The notes below the pieces were generated by a model, which had not been told where the DNA came from, made no database searches, and was given only the letters and a program-made list of their open reading frames with translations. Made by a program: the position numbers and the translations under genes. Below are positions 13,601 to 28,600 of a DNA stretch of 64,000 bases, in pieces. Origin of the DNA: Ptychodera flava (taxonomy: Eukaryota > Hemichordata > Enteropneusta > Ptychoderidae). Location of the stretch: assembly GCF_041260155.1 (NCBI RefSeq), contig NC_091940.1:25782370-25846369 (forward strand), read 5' to 3'. Every line of letters begins with the position of its first letter. The first letter of the stretch is position 1.

Positions 13601-16600
13601 TTTTTTGAGTGTCAGTCTTTCCAACCATGCCATTTTAGAATGAGGATAGATAATGCAAAATAAAATACTCTTCTTTCAAGTGAATTATTACATTTCAGAA
13701 ATTAGTGACAGATTTTTGACTTAAATTAACTTTTATCATTAATACCGAATTTGAGGAGTTTTACCCCAAATATACACCCCCCTTCATCTTTTGAGTAAAC
13801 TATTGCTACCTACTAAACTTTAGATTCTCTGCTTTTTGAAAATATATAGTATGAGGGGGTTTCCTTGTCATCTTAGATGAGAAATATTCCTTTGAAAAAA
13901 AATGTGTTGGCAACGTGCAGCTCCCCTGAACTAACACAATCATACATTGAAACATTATTATATGAATGTGAACACTGTTTATGACAAACACATGGATCTG
14001 TCTTTGATCTATATTTTTACCTTATTTGGGAGTAAATGTTCTCCTTCAATGATGACGGTGAATGGATCAACCCTGTCTCCTGGTTCAGCATTGGGATCAA
14101 ACCCAAACCTAATAGCTGCCACCTGGGGGAATCTACCTTCAAGTTTTGGGTACTGACTCACGCCATTCTCTAAGGCTTCAAGTATCTCTTTACCTAAAAA
14201 CAAAAATTCTTGCAGTTTTCAGTTCCTTTGTTTCACAATACCGCAACAATTAACTTTACATCACAGTATCTGGGTAACTGAAATACCTACCGTATCAGCT
14301 TTCTATTGTCTTGTCACGCTAGTATCTTTCTACAAATTGTACGCATGATTGTCTTTCATAATTGGACAATAAGGTAACGCACTTGAAATTCCTTTGAAGA
14401 ATGATGTATGTGCATTTGCCATGAACAAAAAACTATCTAATAAAAGTTTATGTGCTAAGTCATAACACAACAAAAAATTGTCATTATAAAACTACGGAAC
14501 AAAATTATACCGGTATGTGCTGAGTCATGACAAGAGCACAAGGAAAATTTACAGTATAATTTGTATTATTAATGATTTTGTAAATATTATTATGAGATGA
14601 GGAGACATCTGGAAAATTATTCATGGTAACAATGTTCGCAAAGTAAATGACGGTAATTCATTACTGAGAAGACTGGTATCTGTGGATTGCAGTGAGCTGA
14701 ATGAAAAAGGCAGCTTTCACTGCACTAATATACCAATATGTAGATAACCCATGCATGCAAGAAAAAATGCAATTGGGCAATTTGAAACACTGTTGCCATG
14801 GAAAGAGATGCCTCAACCAATGGAATTCAAGATTTTTCATACCTGTGACTTCCAGAACAACTAAAGAATCCACAAGTGGAAGGATCTGCATCAAATCTTT
14901 CTTCTTAAATTCTCCGACAGGATGTATCCTGTTGGATCTGAATGTGCCAGAATTTAGGAGTGCAACATCTGCTTTGGTGGCTTGCAGCATGATATCCGTG
15001 ACAAAATTACCTGAAAGTTTGTAAATTTACCATTTGCATTTTCAGTTTTGTGTATAAATCCTATTTTCCTTGGGATGTGGCTCATTTTTATCAATGACAG
15101 TGTTAAGTATATCCAACATAAAAAAGAATGTTCATTTTTGTTTGCAGTAAATTTGTGCAATAGTGGCAATCCCTGCACCAACTAAACATTGCATACAACA
15201 TCAAGACTGCATATACTCTTTCATTGGCGGTGAAAATTTCAGAAGCAGTTGGAATATATTCTGGAACAGCCATGTTGACTGACTAAGAGGGAGAAAGATA
15301 AGAACTGAAAATTTCAAACGCATTACTTTTTTTTTTAAAAGTCAAAATGGCATTCAAATGGCAATTTATACCCTCATTATCAGTGTTTCTCATTTTCATT
15401 ACCCAATGCCACCCACATTTTCCCTGGCCAAGCAGATTGTTAAGATTTACGGTAACCTTGACATCACCAAAAGTCATTTCAAAATGTTCCAAGCAATTAA
15501 AAAGCCCTATTAAGGTGTACCACCATTGTCTCCCTTGTAATCGGTTTTCACTTTGAACACAATTTCACCGAGCCTAAGGTATTCAAATTTCTTTTTTTAT
15601 GTATTTATCTCCCAATTATCCTTCTTGTCTTTTACACCAACGTACTCACCCAGGTTCCTTTCCCCGGTTCTAATACTTGCAAACCTGCCATCCAGTTCCT
15701 CTTCTAAATAGCCCAGGGTTCCCTCTATCTCCTTTGCCACAATTTCTATTGCAACACAATCACAGGAGAACACTTTACTCCCTCGCATGAATGACTGGCC
15801 ACTTAACCAGCGGCCTTGTCAAAACATTCAATAAAGTGTTCATTTATCAACTTTGAATTGTGAAAACACCAGTGTAAGATATCCCAAACAATACACTCTG
15901 CTGTGAGTGACAGTGTAATTGAAGCATTAATTTGTCCCATTTCAGAGAGACCACAATTTCTGTCGTTACTTTGCTGTTGGGGGTAAATTTTTTCAGGCAC
16001 TAACACCGATTTTGGTATTAGCAACAAGGATATTTCATTTTGCTAAATTAACCAAGAAACGTCTTGCACCGCCGGTCCAGCTCCTAGTTGACTTGCTGAG
16101 AGCATGGCAAACTATGAAACCTATCACACTCTGCTTGAGAGTAAATTCAAGCAAATTACTTCCTATGTTTAGATAATTTTCTTTAAGGGCCCCAAGCTGA
16201 TGTTTTGAAATCTTGATAACTCTTTCAATTTGAGTGATATTTTGTAACTTAACGGTTGATATCCAGTGACTTTGAAGAATCTAGTTCAAGTTCACCTAAA
16301 TTTGATTGCAGTCTGCATATAGTGGTGGCTACCAAGCTGTAACGCAGGGGTCAATTTTATTCCTCAGAGGGTCACAGGCAATTTGTGTAGTACAGTTTAA
16401 CTTGACTGAAATGCATTAATTTGCTGAAAGCACGATTAATTGACAGTCAGCTGCAATGATTTGTGTCATGTGACTGTATATTTCTGAAGTTCAAACTAAA
16501 ATTGAGTGTGTACTCTCCAATTGAAGGTGAGGTAACCAGTCTTTACATTTTTTTACAGTTAAGGTAAAACGCACCTCGGGACAGACATTCGGACTCTCAA

Positions 16601-19600
16601 ACTTTTACAATTCTCTTCTGATATACCACATGTGGGGGTTCATTTTAAAGCTCTTGGTGAAAGAAAACTTTTCACCAGCTTAGTTTTTCGAAAATCGAAA
16701 ATTTTTATTTTTCTCCATAGAGTTAACACTGGGATGGCGGCCATTTTGAATTTCTAATATCAGTAAATTTTGGGTAATTTGTTTCTCTAGTACCAAAATT
16801 TGCACGGTGACCCCCTATTTTTATTCTTGATTTTGAAAGAGAATAATTGAAAGATCCCTTGAGGAAAGTTAGAGCAAAAGTTTAAGTCTTTCACTTTCGA
16901 GGTGCATATTACCTTAACAGAATTCCTGAGGTGTTGTGTTCTTAATTGAGGTGTCAGGAAATTTGTCACATGGGACAATAACATTTATTGGTGTGCTCAA
17001 AAGCCTGGTTAGTAAATAATCAGATTAACATCTGTGCAGAAATTGATATAAAAGATGATGAATTCAACAGAGAACAATATGGTGGCACATTTAGTCTTTA
17101 ACTTTATAAGCAAAGTGTGCATAAACTAACAGAATGATATAAAGGAAAGAACTACTATAATGTTGATAATTATTATCAAAATTACGCTGGGCCGTTCATT
17201 CATATTAGTAACAAGGATTGAGCTATGAGCACTTTACAAGCGGTATTCCATATTGCTAGCTGTTTGTTACATCTGCAGCGATGACCCAAGCTGACCTTGA
17301 CTTTAGGACTAACCAGATTTGCCCTAATTTCTCAGTCATGGGTTTTACTTTTTTACCAATAATTTACAGACTTTGGGAAAAGAATACAGACAGTATAAAT
17401 TTTATCAGTTGGTTTGTATTTTATCCACTCGAGTTAGAAAGCTTAGGTTTATGATTTTTTAGACTTCCAAGTTTCCTTTAATGTGTCATTTCTTCCATTC
17501 AACCTCTGTGTACACAATTTGGACTGTAAAAAAATGTTTGCAACCAAGAAACAAGTCATCAAGAAATTTTCAGCAAAAAGTGCAGACACTGCAAAGGAAT
17601 GAAAAAAGGGTTTGGTCCTTCAACATATTCCATTTTACTAACCTTGGAATGCGTCTACGATTTCCTTTATTTCCTCGTCTTCGTCATAATCTGATGTCAC
17701 ATTAACTTTCTCTGTACACACTGAGATGGCATTCAACGCAAATTCTATAGTGACTCGAGTCATAGTTCGAAAGTCAGTCCCACTTTTAACGATTGGCTTA
17801 CCATTTATCTGTAAATGTCAGGTAACAACCACATACACATATACACACAACAATTAGATGTTTTTCGTCCTATCTAGTCACAATTTTAAATTAAGCTGTC
17901 AGAAGAGAGAGACTAATCCTATAGCTGGCTCACATATCATGTTTAATTGTATGACAGAATTTACCGAATTGAAGACAGAGTTGGCAGGGGGAACAGTACG
18001 TCAGAATCCTGACATTCAAATTTTTTGCATTCAAAATTTTACGATTTTTTTTGTATTCCACATTATGCACACTTTTCCTCCATCTTTTGCTTCTTTCAGC
18101 CGATGTTCATATGAATATTTTTTTTAAAAGCAGTATGGCTTCTAAATTTTAGCAATTTTTGATTTGCAGAAATTTTGCACCTACTTTTGACTCCCGCCCC
18201 ACCCTTAGATCTAATGGTAGACCCGTACGTTAAATGCTAGCCGTTGAAAGATCCATTGTATGCTCTCTCATTCAGAGGGTATTTCTCTTTCATATCCTGT
18301 TCATTGGTATTTGCACAACTGTCTGACATGTCAAATTTGCAGTTTTTGTGCACAGTCCACAAAATAAGGATTGTATCTTTCATAACATGTGCATGCAGAG
18401 ACTGAGAAATTTTATTGGAGGTTGAGCCAAAAAAAATCACTGCAGCAAACATTCTAGTTTCCTATAATTTTGACAGTGAACATAATTGCAAACACATTTA
18501 CTTCTGACAACAAAATCCATTCATATTTCCTTTTCCACGGAAGAATTTTCACGGCAAGAGGATATTACATTTACTTTTGATATTTTTCCCTGGGACATGT
18601 ATTTCATTTCATTAAAACTGAATTGCTCAAAATAGCACATGGAAATATTGTACAGGATTGAAAAACATGCACTTCATTTCTAGGCAGATGTAATTTTACG
18701 TACACTTTTCACAGTTATAGAACAGTAATGACAATTACCGGTTACACTGAAATAATTAGGGCACCCTTTCTTTAACTGCGGTTGGTAAGTGTGTATCTAT
18801 GAAACTCATAGACTGCAAGCTGACTTGCAGTCTGGCTTGTGGCCTCGGCTTAGGGGCGGGATAGGAACTGAATGGCTGTTTTCCTCAAAAAAGCGAAAAT
18901 TAAATGGAGCAGAACTTAGGCCTAGGCCTGAGCCATACCATTTTTAAATTACAAGTTTTTCACAATCTCATACACTGATTTCATATTTGTTGACAGACGG
19001 GGAAAGAAACACATCATGGAGGTTTTTCATAGTCACTACGAAATCTTTAAAATGAAAGACGTCGGCAGCATTCCAGGTGTTATGAGTGATAGCTAGTGTT
19101 TTACCCGTCTGACTTCATAGTCATGGTCATGGCCACCAAGGATCAGATCTATTTCATCCACTTTCTGTGCCAATCTGATGTCATTGGGCCATCTCATGTG
19201 AGTCAGGGCAATGACGTAGTCAGCTCCCTGCAAAGTTACATAAAATACTGCTGATTAGTATGAGTGGCATTAAAAATATATCTCCACATACATACAAGCC
19301 GGGAAAATTCCGGCAGTGAGGCCTTTGGTCGAGGGTGAACTTACCCAATTTTATCTTTGGCGACATGTACTATGGGTGGAAAGTGATTTTTCTGTTTCAT
19401 GACAGACAAACTACAAAACAATAATCAGTTCGCACGTGGGTAAAAAATCTGCGTTGGTTTTGAAATACAAAATAAGTCATGCAGCTGACTTCATACACAG
19501 TGTTTGTTAATTTTGTGGTCAATGATACATTTTCTAAATTATAGTCACACTACAGGCTTTTAGATTACTGCCTTCTGCATATTCTGTTTCATGGCCATAT

Positions 19601-22600
19601 ATTCCATTGTTGAACAAAAAGAAGCAGTCATTTACATACAAGTATGTATTATAATTACATGGCTATATAGCCAGAATAATTGTGATGATCATAGTTCCTC
19701 TATTAATTCTGAAGGCTCAGTTTGTCTTTCATTCAAAAACCATTGTGACTACCAACATGATGAAACACAAGTTGGCTATTATAAACATCGTTTCATCGGT
19801 TCATGACAATGATGCTTACTTTAATGCGTCTGATCAGCAATTTTTGACAATATACTTAATTGTGATATCTTAAAAACATTTTGCAAACACATTAGGGTGA
19901 TATTGTTTAGCACTAGTGTGTACCAAGCTCCGCTAATGGGGGTATTTCATTACAATTAACTTTATAATTGGTTTGTTTTTTGTTTGCATCCAAGTGGCAA
20001 TTAATTGTCACATTCTTGTACTGGTTGTTGGTAGGGCAGATGTACTTCACTAAATTAAGGTAAAAGTAGAGCTCTTTAACCCTTTCAGTGCCAAAGTTAT
20101 TTTTTGTTGCTTTAAAAAGTATATCCCAGTCAAATTTTTTAAGATTTTTGCCAAAATTTTGATAAGAAACTGCAGCCAATATTATGTGATGACCATTTGG
20201 TTCAAAATTACCAAAAAATTACAGAAAAATTCATAAAAATTGGTAAAATGTTGCACTGAAATTTTGCTGGGAAAAATTACAGCAGTCAAAGGGTTAAAAC
20301 TAGTATGCAAAGACATGCATAGGAAATTTCCCTTGATGAATATTATAGAATGTGATTCAAATATTTCTTATAAAGTTGACATTTTAAATGGAAAAAATGT
20401 TCATTAGTGGAGAGTTCATTGAGCTGGTCTCTCTCTCTCTCTCTCTCTCTCTCCTCCACACACTCTGGCACACATATCATACTTTTGCTCTTTTTCTCCG
20501 CTGACAATGTTCTGCAAATCCACAGTGAAAATAATTACGCATACACATCATTAAGATATATTGTATAAAAATTCATTGTACATTGTAAATTACTGAAGTG
20601 ATAAGATTTTACAGCAAACTTACACAGTTACTTTCCAAAGACTGACATTTCAACAAGGTTTCTTGAATGTAGTATACCAATTTTTTAAATTACTTTTGGT
20701 TTTTTATCTCAACTTGTCAGTAATCAAATTATACAGGCAATGTTGTTAGCCAAACTACATGTTTATTCACCAAACAAAGTGTTAACAAAACTACACGGCC
20801 TGTTTCATTTTTCACAATGCTTCTTTAAATGCAAGCAAAATGAAGGTATGATTTGCTTCCTGTTTAATGTTATCTGATATGGATTTCAGATATTGGAAAC
20901 TAACACCTTGTTCTCACTTTACAAAGACATGTTTACCTGTTGCTTGAGCTCCCTTGCTAGTCTGCGACCATGGCTAACATAGTCCAGGTATGTGAGGTCA
21001 GCCCTGTCGATGGTAGCCAAGGTAACCAGCCATTCCTCCTCCACTAAACCAATAATACCGAGCTGTTGATGAAATTACAAAATTTATATTTATCTAAAAG
21101 GACAGGCTAGCTATTATGCATTACACACTATACACATTCAACACATCAAATAAAACCAAAAAAAGAGTTTGACGTCATTTTGCAACAGTAAACCCTTTCA
21201 CCGCCAAATGTGAACATGACCCTATTGTTTTCAATGACAAAGTTGGACATTGGTAGACAGAAATAGGGGTGAAAAAAAACTACATGACCATAACATTAGG
21301 AATACGTCAGTTGGGAGGTGGGGGCAACCTTCAGCAAAACACAGATGAGTATATACAAGGTGGTACTGATGGTGATGTATAAATAATCAAAATATAATGT
21401 TATGAATGCACCAATGTTGCAAGAGTCTGGCTTTTTTTATATGTAGTTTTCAAACAGCTACATTTAATCCTAGGTAAATGCTACATTAATATTCAATGCA
21501 TTTTCCATCAATCATATTTTCAAGTGTTTCTTTGCCCGGCACCAACTTATGTTAGAGTAACCAAACACACACAAAACTAAATGAAATCATGAATTTTTAA
21601 TAGGTTTCCTGACAGAAATAGAGCGGAAAAAAAATGGTTGACTGATTGTCACTGTTGGCATCTTCTCCGGATTAATGTTTGTGCTAATTGTAAAAATACA
21701 TGACACTTTCACTATTCAATAAAACTCGTCAGTATATGGTATAATTATCCAAATATTTGGTTATATAATGTATACTCAAACTTCACATCTTCAACAGGGA
21801 CTGGACTCTGCAAGTTACAGAAAAATGCAAAAATTTTATGACTGAAATTTATATGACAGTTTAAAACCACTTAATACTGCATGATGAGTTTTTTAAATAT
21901 GTATGTAAGAGTTCACATGCTGGCTATTTCATTGCAAAATCTGGGATAACTTTGATTGCTCAAAAATGTAGCTTTTTACCTGTAGGGAGGTGTGTACCTG
22001 ACCGGCGGGTATAAGAGGCTATCAAAACAGGACTGGTTTTTGCACTCACTTTTAGACAGATGGATAACAGCTGCCTGACTTCCTATCAGCAACAATTAAA
22101 ATTTCTACTCTCTGCATTTGGCAGAGTGATATTGGTCACGCTGCAGTGGTTTTGAAATGCACCACTCAGCAGACAGGATTTCCTCCAACTCAAACATTCC
22201 TAGACGGTACCTTTCGGCGGTATCATCCAATTTCCTTTGCGATTGTTAGACTGGGAGAATGACAGAAAGAGTGGGCCATTGAATGAAACGGGTATGGAAG
22301 ACTAAACTAGGGGCTATACAGAGAGAAACTGTCTCGCATTATTGCAATGTATGTCCTGTGAATGATCATATTTCTCAACGCTCTCCGCCATACCTTACAT
22401 AATTAAGTCATAAAAAACTTAACAAAAGACTGAAATTATTGATTGTACCAGGCAGCTGCAAAAACCCTAAAGAAACGTTACTACCGGCAAATTTTGATTC
22501 AGCCATCAATCAGCCATTACTTTACAATTTCACTTCCACTCGCACCTAGGACAATATGACAGTGTTAAAGAAACAAAAACTTGCAATCATAAAATTCTCA

Positions 22601-25600
22601 CGAATGTTGATTGAATAAAATACGGTTATGGTTTGACAAATGGCACAAGGAATCCATTCATAAAACATGAAGCTATAATGAATCTGTATTAATCTATTAA
22701 TGAACTTATTAATTAATGCTCATCATTATATTAAAAATTGTGTCCTCTTCAACAGCTGCCTATGGCAAGGAAGCAGCAATTATTTCTATCCTGAAGAATT
22801 TAAAGTCTATTAAGAAATTCAAATCAAATGACAACTAAATTCAAAAGTTGGAAGATAAGAAAAAAGACTTCTATTATTTAGTGATAGAGTACACTATCAA
22901 CTGTCGACTGACACTTTGCTAGCAGCAGTGTCGTATTCTTTGGCACTTGACCATGTGAGAATGCACCACATATGACGCAGGGCATAGAATGAAACGAAAC
23001 GACCAATGATATTGAGAGAAATAAACTAGGAATGAAGGACTGTAGAGAGTCTATGGTTAGAGATGATACCATGCAAAACAGATGACGTTCACTAGAAACT
23101 GTTAATGTTTGGATGCACTTTAAATTACAAAACACTCCACCCAACATCACAGAAGTCCAAAACATGAAATAAAGGTCAAATATTTCAATTCATGACAAAA
23201 AGAATGCTTTAACTGTGAAATGAACATCATTCAAAATGCATGTATGTCTCTGCATAAACTTTCTGTGATTGGGAAACTGATTTGCATATGAAAAGAGCTC
23301 ATCAATGATGTCAAGTGAGCGCGACAAAATTCACACAACGTCAGTTTGTGAATGAATCTGCACAGTGTTGTTGTTATAACAGATTCAATAATTAAGATTC
23401 CATACCTTTTTCCCTGACCACTCGATGATGTGTTTGACCAAGCCGTCAGCTAAGGGTTCCTCTGTAAGGTTGTCAATCACATTGCTCATCAACCAAGGGA
23501 AGTTAGTTTCCATGACGATGTCATTAAGTTCATCCACACCAAAATCTAACGATTTGAAATCAGAGGAGTTATGGACTGTAAGATTAGGAAAATTGACAAT
23601 ACACTAATAAGTTTATAGAAAGTGCATTATTCACATGTTACTGAAACTGTTCAGATGCATATGTTTATTTTGGGGTAGCATAATATAAATATCTTTTATC
23701 TTTTAATACAACCGTTGCAGAGCATGTGGGACCATTGTCCAAATATCTATCAAATATATGTGCACAATCACATGAATTGAACAAATACAAAAGAGGAACA
23801 TCAGAATTTACAAGGGGAAAACTCCTGATCCATTTAAAATTCTCTTATGATGAAACTTTGCTTCTATTTCAATTTGTGTATCTACATACAGGAGTGACCC
23901 CAGCTTGATGATTTTGCATAATTGCAAAATACTCTTCACCTGAAGTTTGAGACATATCATGGGCTATAAAACAGCTTAAGACAAAGCTCCAGAAATTGTA
24001 GTGCTTTATTAAACTGTTAGAGTCCATGGATCAGTGTAGTATGAAGTAACTGTGTAGCCTGCTATTTACTGCAAATGTCAGAAAAAGAAATATAATTCCC
24101 CTTTTGCTAAAAATAGCATGTATAATTCATACCTTCAGTTGTTCAAATAAATGTACACTCAAGATTGAATTTCAAGGCCAAGACAAATTCTCGCTCCATA
24201 ATTTGAGCACACAAGCGTGTGGATTCTTTACACATACATGTATATACCTGTAAGTCTGACATTTAAGGACGGAAAGCCTTACATTTACCTATCGAGCCAT
24301 TAAAAGCATGCATCCACACAACTCAATACAAAAATCACACACTCGCACACATTTAATCACATCGAGTAATCAGCTCAGATTTCACTCCCATATTGTTATC
24401 AGTAAAAGCAGTGCTCTTTTTGTGTATGGTATTATCTGATGCTCGGCTCATTCAATCTAACTCAAAGACGTTGAAATATCTACTGAATCTGGCTGTCCGC
24501 CAGCAATGCATGGATCTTGATGATACAGTGATGTATGCTCGGTGCAACCCTTTCAATTGCACTGCCCACTTTAACAGATATAAAAAGTATAGCAACAGTA
24601 TGTGCGAGCCCCTGCTTTTTTCAAAAAATTATGAAAAATTTCTATGATGCCAATTTTTAATATCAATACTGCAATAGCCTAAGTGTTGATTTTCACTCTC
24701 AACTCACAGAGGGTATGATTGAATGTTCAGAAAATATCCACAAATTTCCTCAGGTTGTATAGACTTCTATCTTAAAGAATTGTACGGATATGAAAGTCAA
24801 CAGTTGTTTTATTGGCTGTCAACAGTGGTAATACAAGGGAACTGCCTGCAGAAGGTAAATTTCACATTGAAATGGTCTATATGATGAAATATTATGATGG
24901 CATTTGACATATTGGTATGTGAAAGCATAAAAGAACAGATAAAAATATTTTGAGCCAAGGATTGAAACAGTTTGCTTAATTTACTCACAGTGCCCTTGGG
25001 TATCAATAATATTTATATGGAGAACTTACTGTAAGTCTGATGGGAAAATCCAAAAGAAATTACCTGACATTGAGCGATCAAGTCCATTTATTGTCTCATA
25101 AACTATTCAATACAAATTATTGATTTTTGGAAGGTTGTTATTCATGTTGTACTTTACATTGGCCTATTATAACAATAACAAACAGGATGTGCAGGACCAT
25201 TTTGCATTGCCAGGTAAAATAGATTAAACAGAGCATATAGGTTGACTTTTCCCATAGAAATTGGCTAAATGGTCAATATTCACAATTGACATTTTACTGC
25301 CTTTGAAACTACTATGAATGTTTTACCAGGTTCAATAAGCTACCCTGTGCTCGCACCATGGAAAAAATTGCCAAGGCAAGGCAATGGTGACATTTTGGTC
25401 AAATACGAAGAGATGCAATTTATGATAAAAGATTAGCGTATTTTGGAAGTGGACTCCATTTAAAATCTGAAGTTTTCTCAGAGCGATGTATGTCATGAGC
25501 AATCATATGGAAATCACCAGGTAAACTCTTGTTCACACAAGTGGTATAATTTTCACTAAATTGCTAAATCCACTTTTCTTCTTGAAGACCTTTTGTAAAA

Positions 25601-28600
25601 CACTTTTGTTTTTAAGTATGCTCAACAAGATGCATGTTTCTAGCTTTCAATACTTGGGCTGAAATACTTCTGAACAAGAGTTTTCTGCTGAATTTCCATA
25701 GCCCTGAATCAAAGTGTTTACTTAAATATCATACTCACCAAAGTCATGGTTTCCATACACAGCTGCATGAACCCTGAGTGTGTTCAATATCGGTACCATT
25801 TGCCGTCCTCTGGTGACGTTACTCACTGAAAATACAAACATGCAAAATTCATTGTTATGTACAAACTAAGTGAACAAAAATTGCTTCAGAGTAAATCACC
25901 CGGAAAAAATCAGGGAAACAGACACCCGATGAAAAACCACAACAGCCTTTATTAAGATTTACGATATATTATATATTGCATTTGATCAAGGACTACACTC
26001 CTGCTGTGATGTTAAATCAACTGACAAAGCAGCACTGTTCATGTGAAATTGCTGTAACTTTGAAAGACAGACCCATCAAAGACGTCTTTTGAAGTCCAAA
26101 TTGCAATATACCCGGGCAAACAGGCTGTGAGTAATTTATTCTTCTGATTCAGCGAGTTTAATGGAAGTACAACAGAACTCCAGAATCACTATGCACTTTG
26201 CAGGTACACTCTAAATTCCTGGGTGATGGGATGGTCTTTGCGTTTGTGATTATCAGGTAGCTGATCTATATATTAAAAGGTAGCAACAAGGTAATGTTTG
26301 TGTCTGTTATCTCCTTCTTCATCATATACTTAGCTAATCAACATGGATTTTCAACAACTTGCATATTTGAGTCTCATTACCTTGGAGACACAGATAACTT
26401 TTATTTCAATTTGGAAACTACAAACGAAATTCAAGTACTCTTCTCCTAACACAGCTGGTAGTCTCATATGATTGTTTGACATCGTTCATAGAATGATGGC
26501 CCTATTAAAACATAACAATCACATTGGAAGCCTCGTAAATTCTATTTTTTGGAATTACGAGGCTATTCGAAGTAGCTTCAACAGGTGGACAGTGTCTATA
26601 CTTAAAATTTGTGAAGGGTTCATTCCAGCAAATGGTTTCCTAATATGATATTAAACTTGTAAGTAATTATTGATACTTAAACTAAAACACACAATATTTA
26701 GACTGCATGTCTTTAAAACAAAATCAAATGATCGCAATGATGTCATACCCATCTGAGAGAAAGAGAGTGCAATGTCACAGGAAAAAATACTTCATTTTGA
26801 AAGATAAAGAGTTGTGAAACCATAGTTACATAGCAATTCATCTCTATAGTTTAAAATTAAACAGGTATAAATTGCTTGTGCAACTACATAGGAGAGCAAG
26901 GTTTGCTATGGGGCTAATGTTATTCAAAAGCCAGTGCTATTCAATTTTTCCAGGCATTAACAAGAATTTGCATAAAATTTCAGCCTAAAAATATATACAG
27001 TATATAGGCCATCTAAAAGCATGTTCAACTTAATTATAAAATTATTTCAGGTGTCTCCCCGATTTTATCAATATTCCATATTTTTCATCACAAGTCATGT
27101 GCTTCAAGTACACTTATACTCTTTTGATAACAACTTTTAAACATGTCATTTCACCAAAGGTGAATAAAATTGACCTCATGTAACTATGCACTGATAATGC
27201 AAACTCGAATAAAAAGCTGACAGCATTTTCAGAGAATTTGTAGCTCCCACCAAACGTTCATCAATTGATGTACAACAGAATATGCAATGTTGTTGCTGAC
27301 AAATGAATGCCAGACTGGACTAAAATTCAGTGGCCAATAATGACATTTCACATGACACACACCAAGGCTGCAATGAAAGTTGCCAATTAAACCCTAGGCA
27401 TTTCTAGATGATTTGAAGAGTATAACAATTAAGAACCTGTATTTTGCAAAGAGACCAAAACTACTGAAAAATGTTTAAAGTTTCTGTTTATATGGAACTT
27501 AAGGTGGTAATTATTGCGCCTGGAAAGGCTATTTTTGCACCAATTCTTTTCTCAGAGTTAATGTCAAGTTTCAAGTGTTAGAATCAAGATATTTAGTTCA
27601 AATTTTCAGGATAACTCCCTCAGTTAATATTTTCTCCAAAGAATATAAAAATTGTATATTTGCAGCCATGATTTTGAAATATGACACCAGTAAATATTAA
27701 TTTAATTTTTCATATTTTTTTTACATATTTGAATTTAATAATATGGATAGTATTAATATTACCAATTTAGTTATAAATATGTTGACACTATTTATTGTAA
27801 GATTTGTACGGCAGGATTTGTAAATAAAATTTGTTTTTATGATTTTACATGGGTTTATATATCAAAATTATTAAAAATTCTTTCAAATTTCAAAATGTGA
27901 TTTTTCAAAAAGTACTTCAAATACAGGAAAATTGTGCCGTACAAATCTTATCTGTAACCTTGTTAATAGGCTGTAAAAATTCCATGTCCATATCTCATTT
28001 CAAAGTTGGATTAAATTGGTATACAATTTATGTAGGAAAACTGTTATTCTGTCAAAAATGTTGAAAACAAGCCATATTTGCACCCCTCTTTTGAAGTCAT
28101 AGAGCAGTTTTTTTGGTTAATCTCACTTTTGACACCTCTTTGACACTCAAAGAATCTAGAAATGCATTTACAATAGCAGTCACTCACTCTGAATGCCAGC
28201 ACTGCCTTGTCAAACTTTCCTGAAAAACAGCAAATAATGACTTTCCCTTTTCAAACATTTTATTAAAAGCTAGGGGACCTCTACCATAGTTAATACACTA
28301 AGGACTCCCCAACTTCTTCTTATTTGGTCAGTTTTTCAAAAGTTTTAACAGGCTATAACTCTGCAATGCCTTTGTGCCCAAATGTCTAGTTTTTTTTTAT
28401 TCCACAGAGAATGTTGACTACTTTTATATTTTAACAGTTTTGCTGAAATTTATAACTGACGCTCTAGCCTTTCCAACCACCTTAAGTAGTAATTATTGCG
28501 CCTTGAAAGTCCAAGACTTAAACTTTTGCTCAAATTTTCATCAAGGAATCATACAACAATTCTCTTTCAAAATCAAGAATAAAAATCGGGTGGACCATGC

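Noticed and set aside
24393..24647. 84-codon frame with a signal-peptide-like start and several Cys
   Set aside because: It lies in an intron on the opposite strand, with no splice sites, promoter signs or recognisable family; A/T-rich chance frame.
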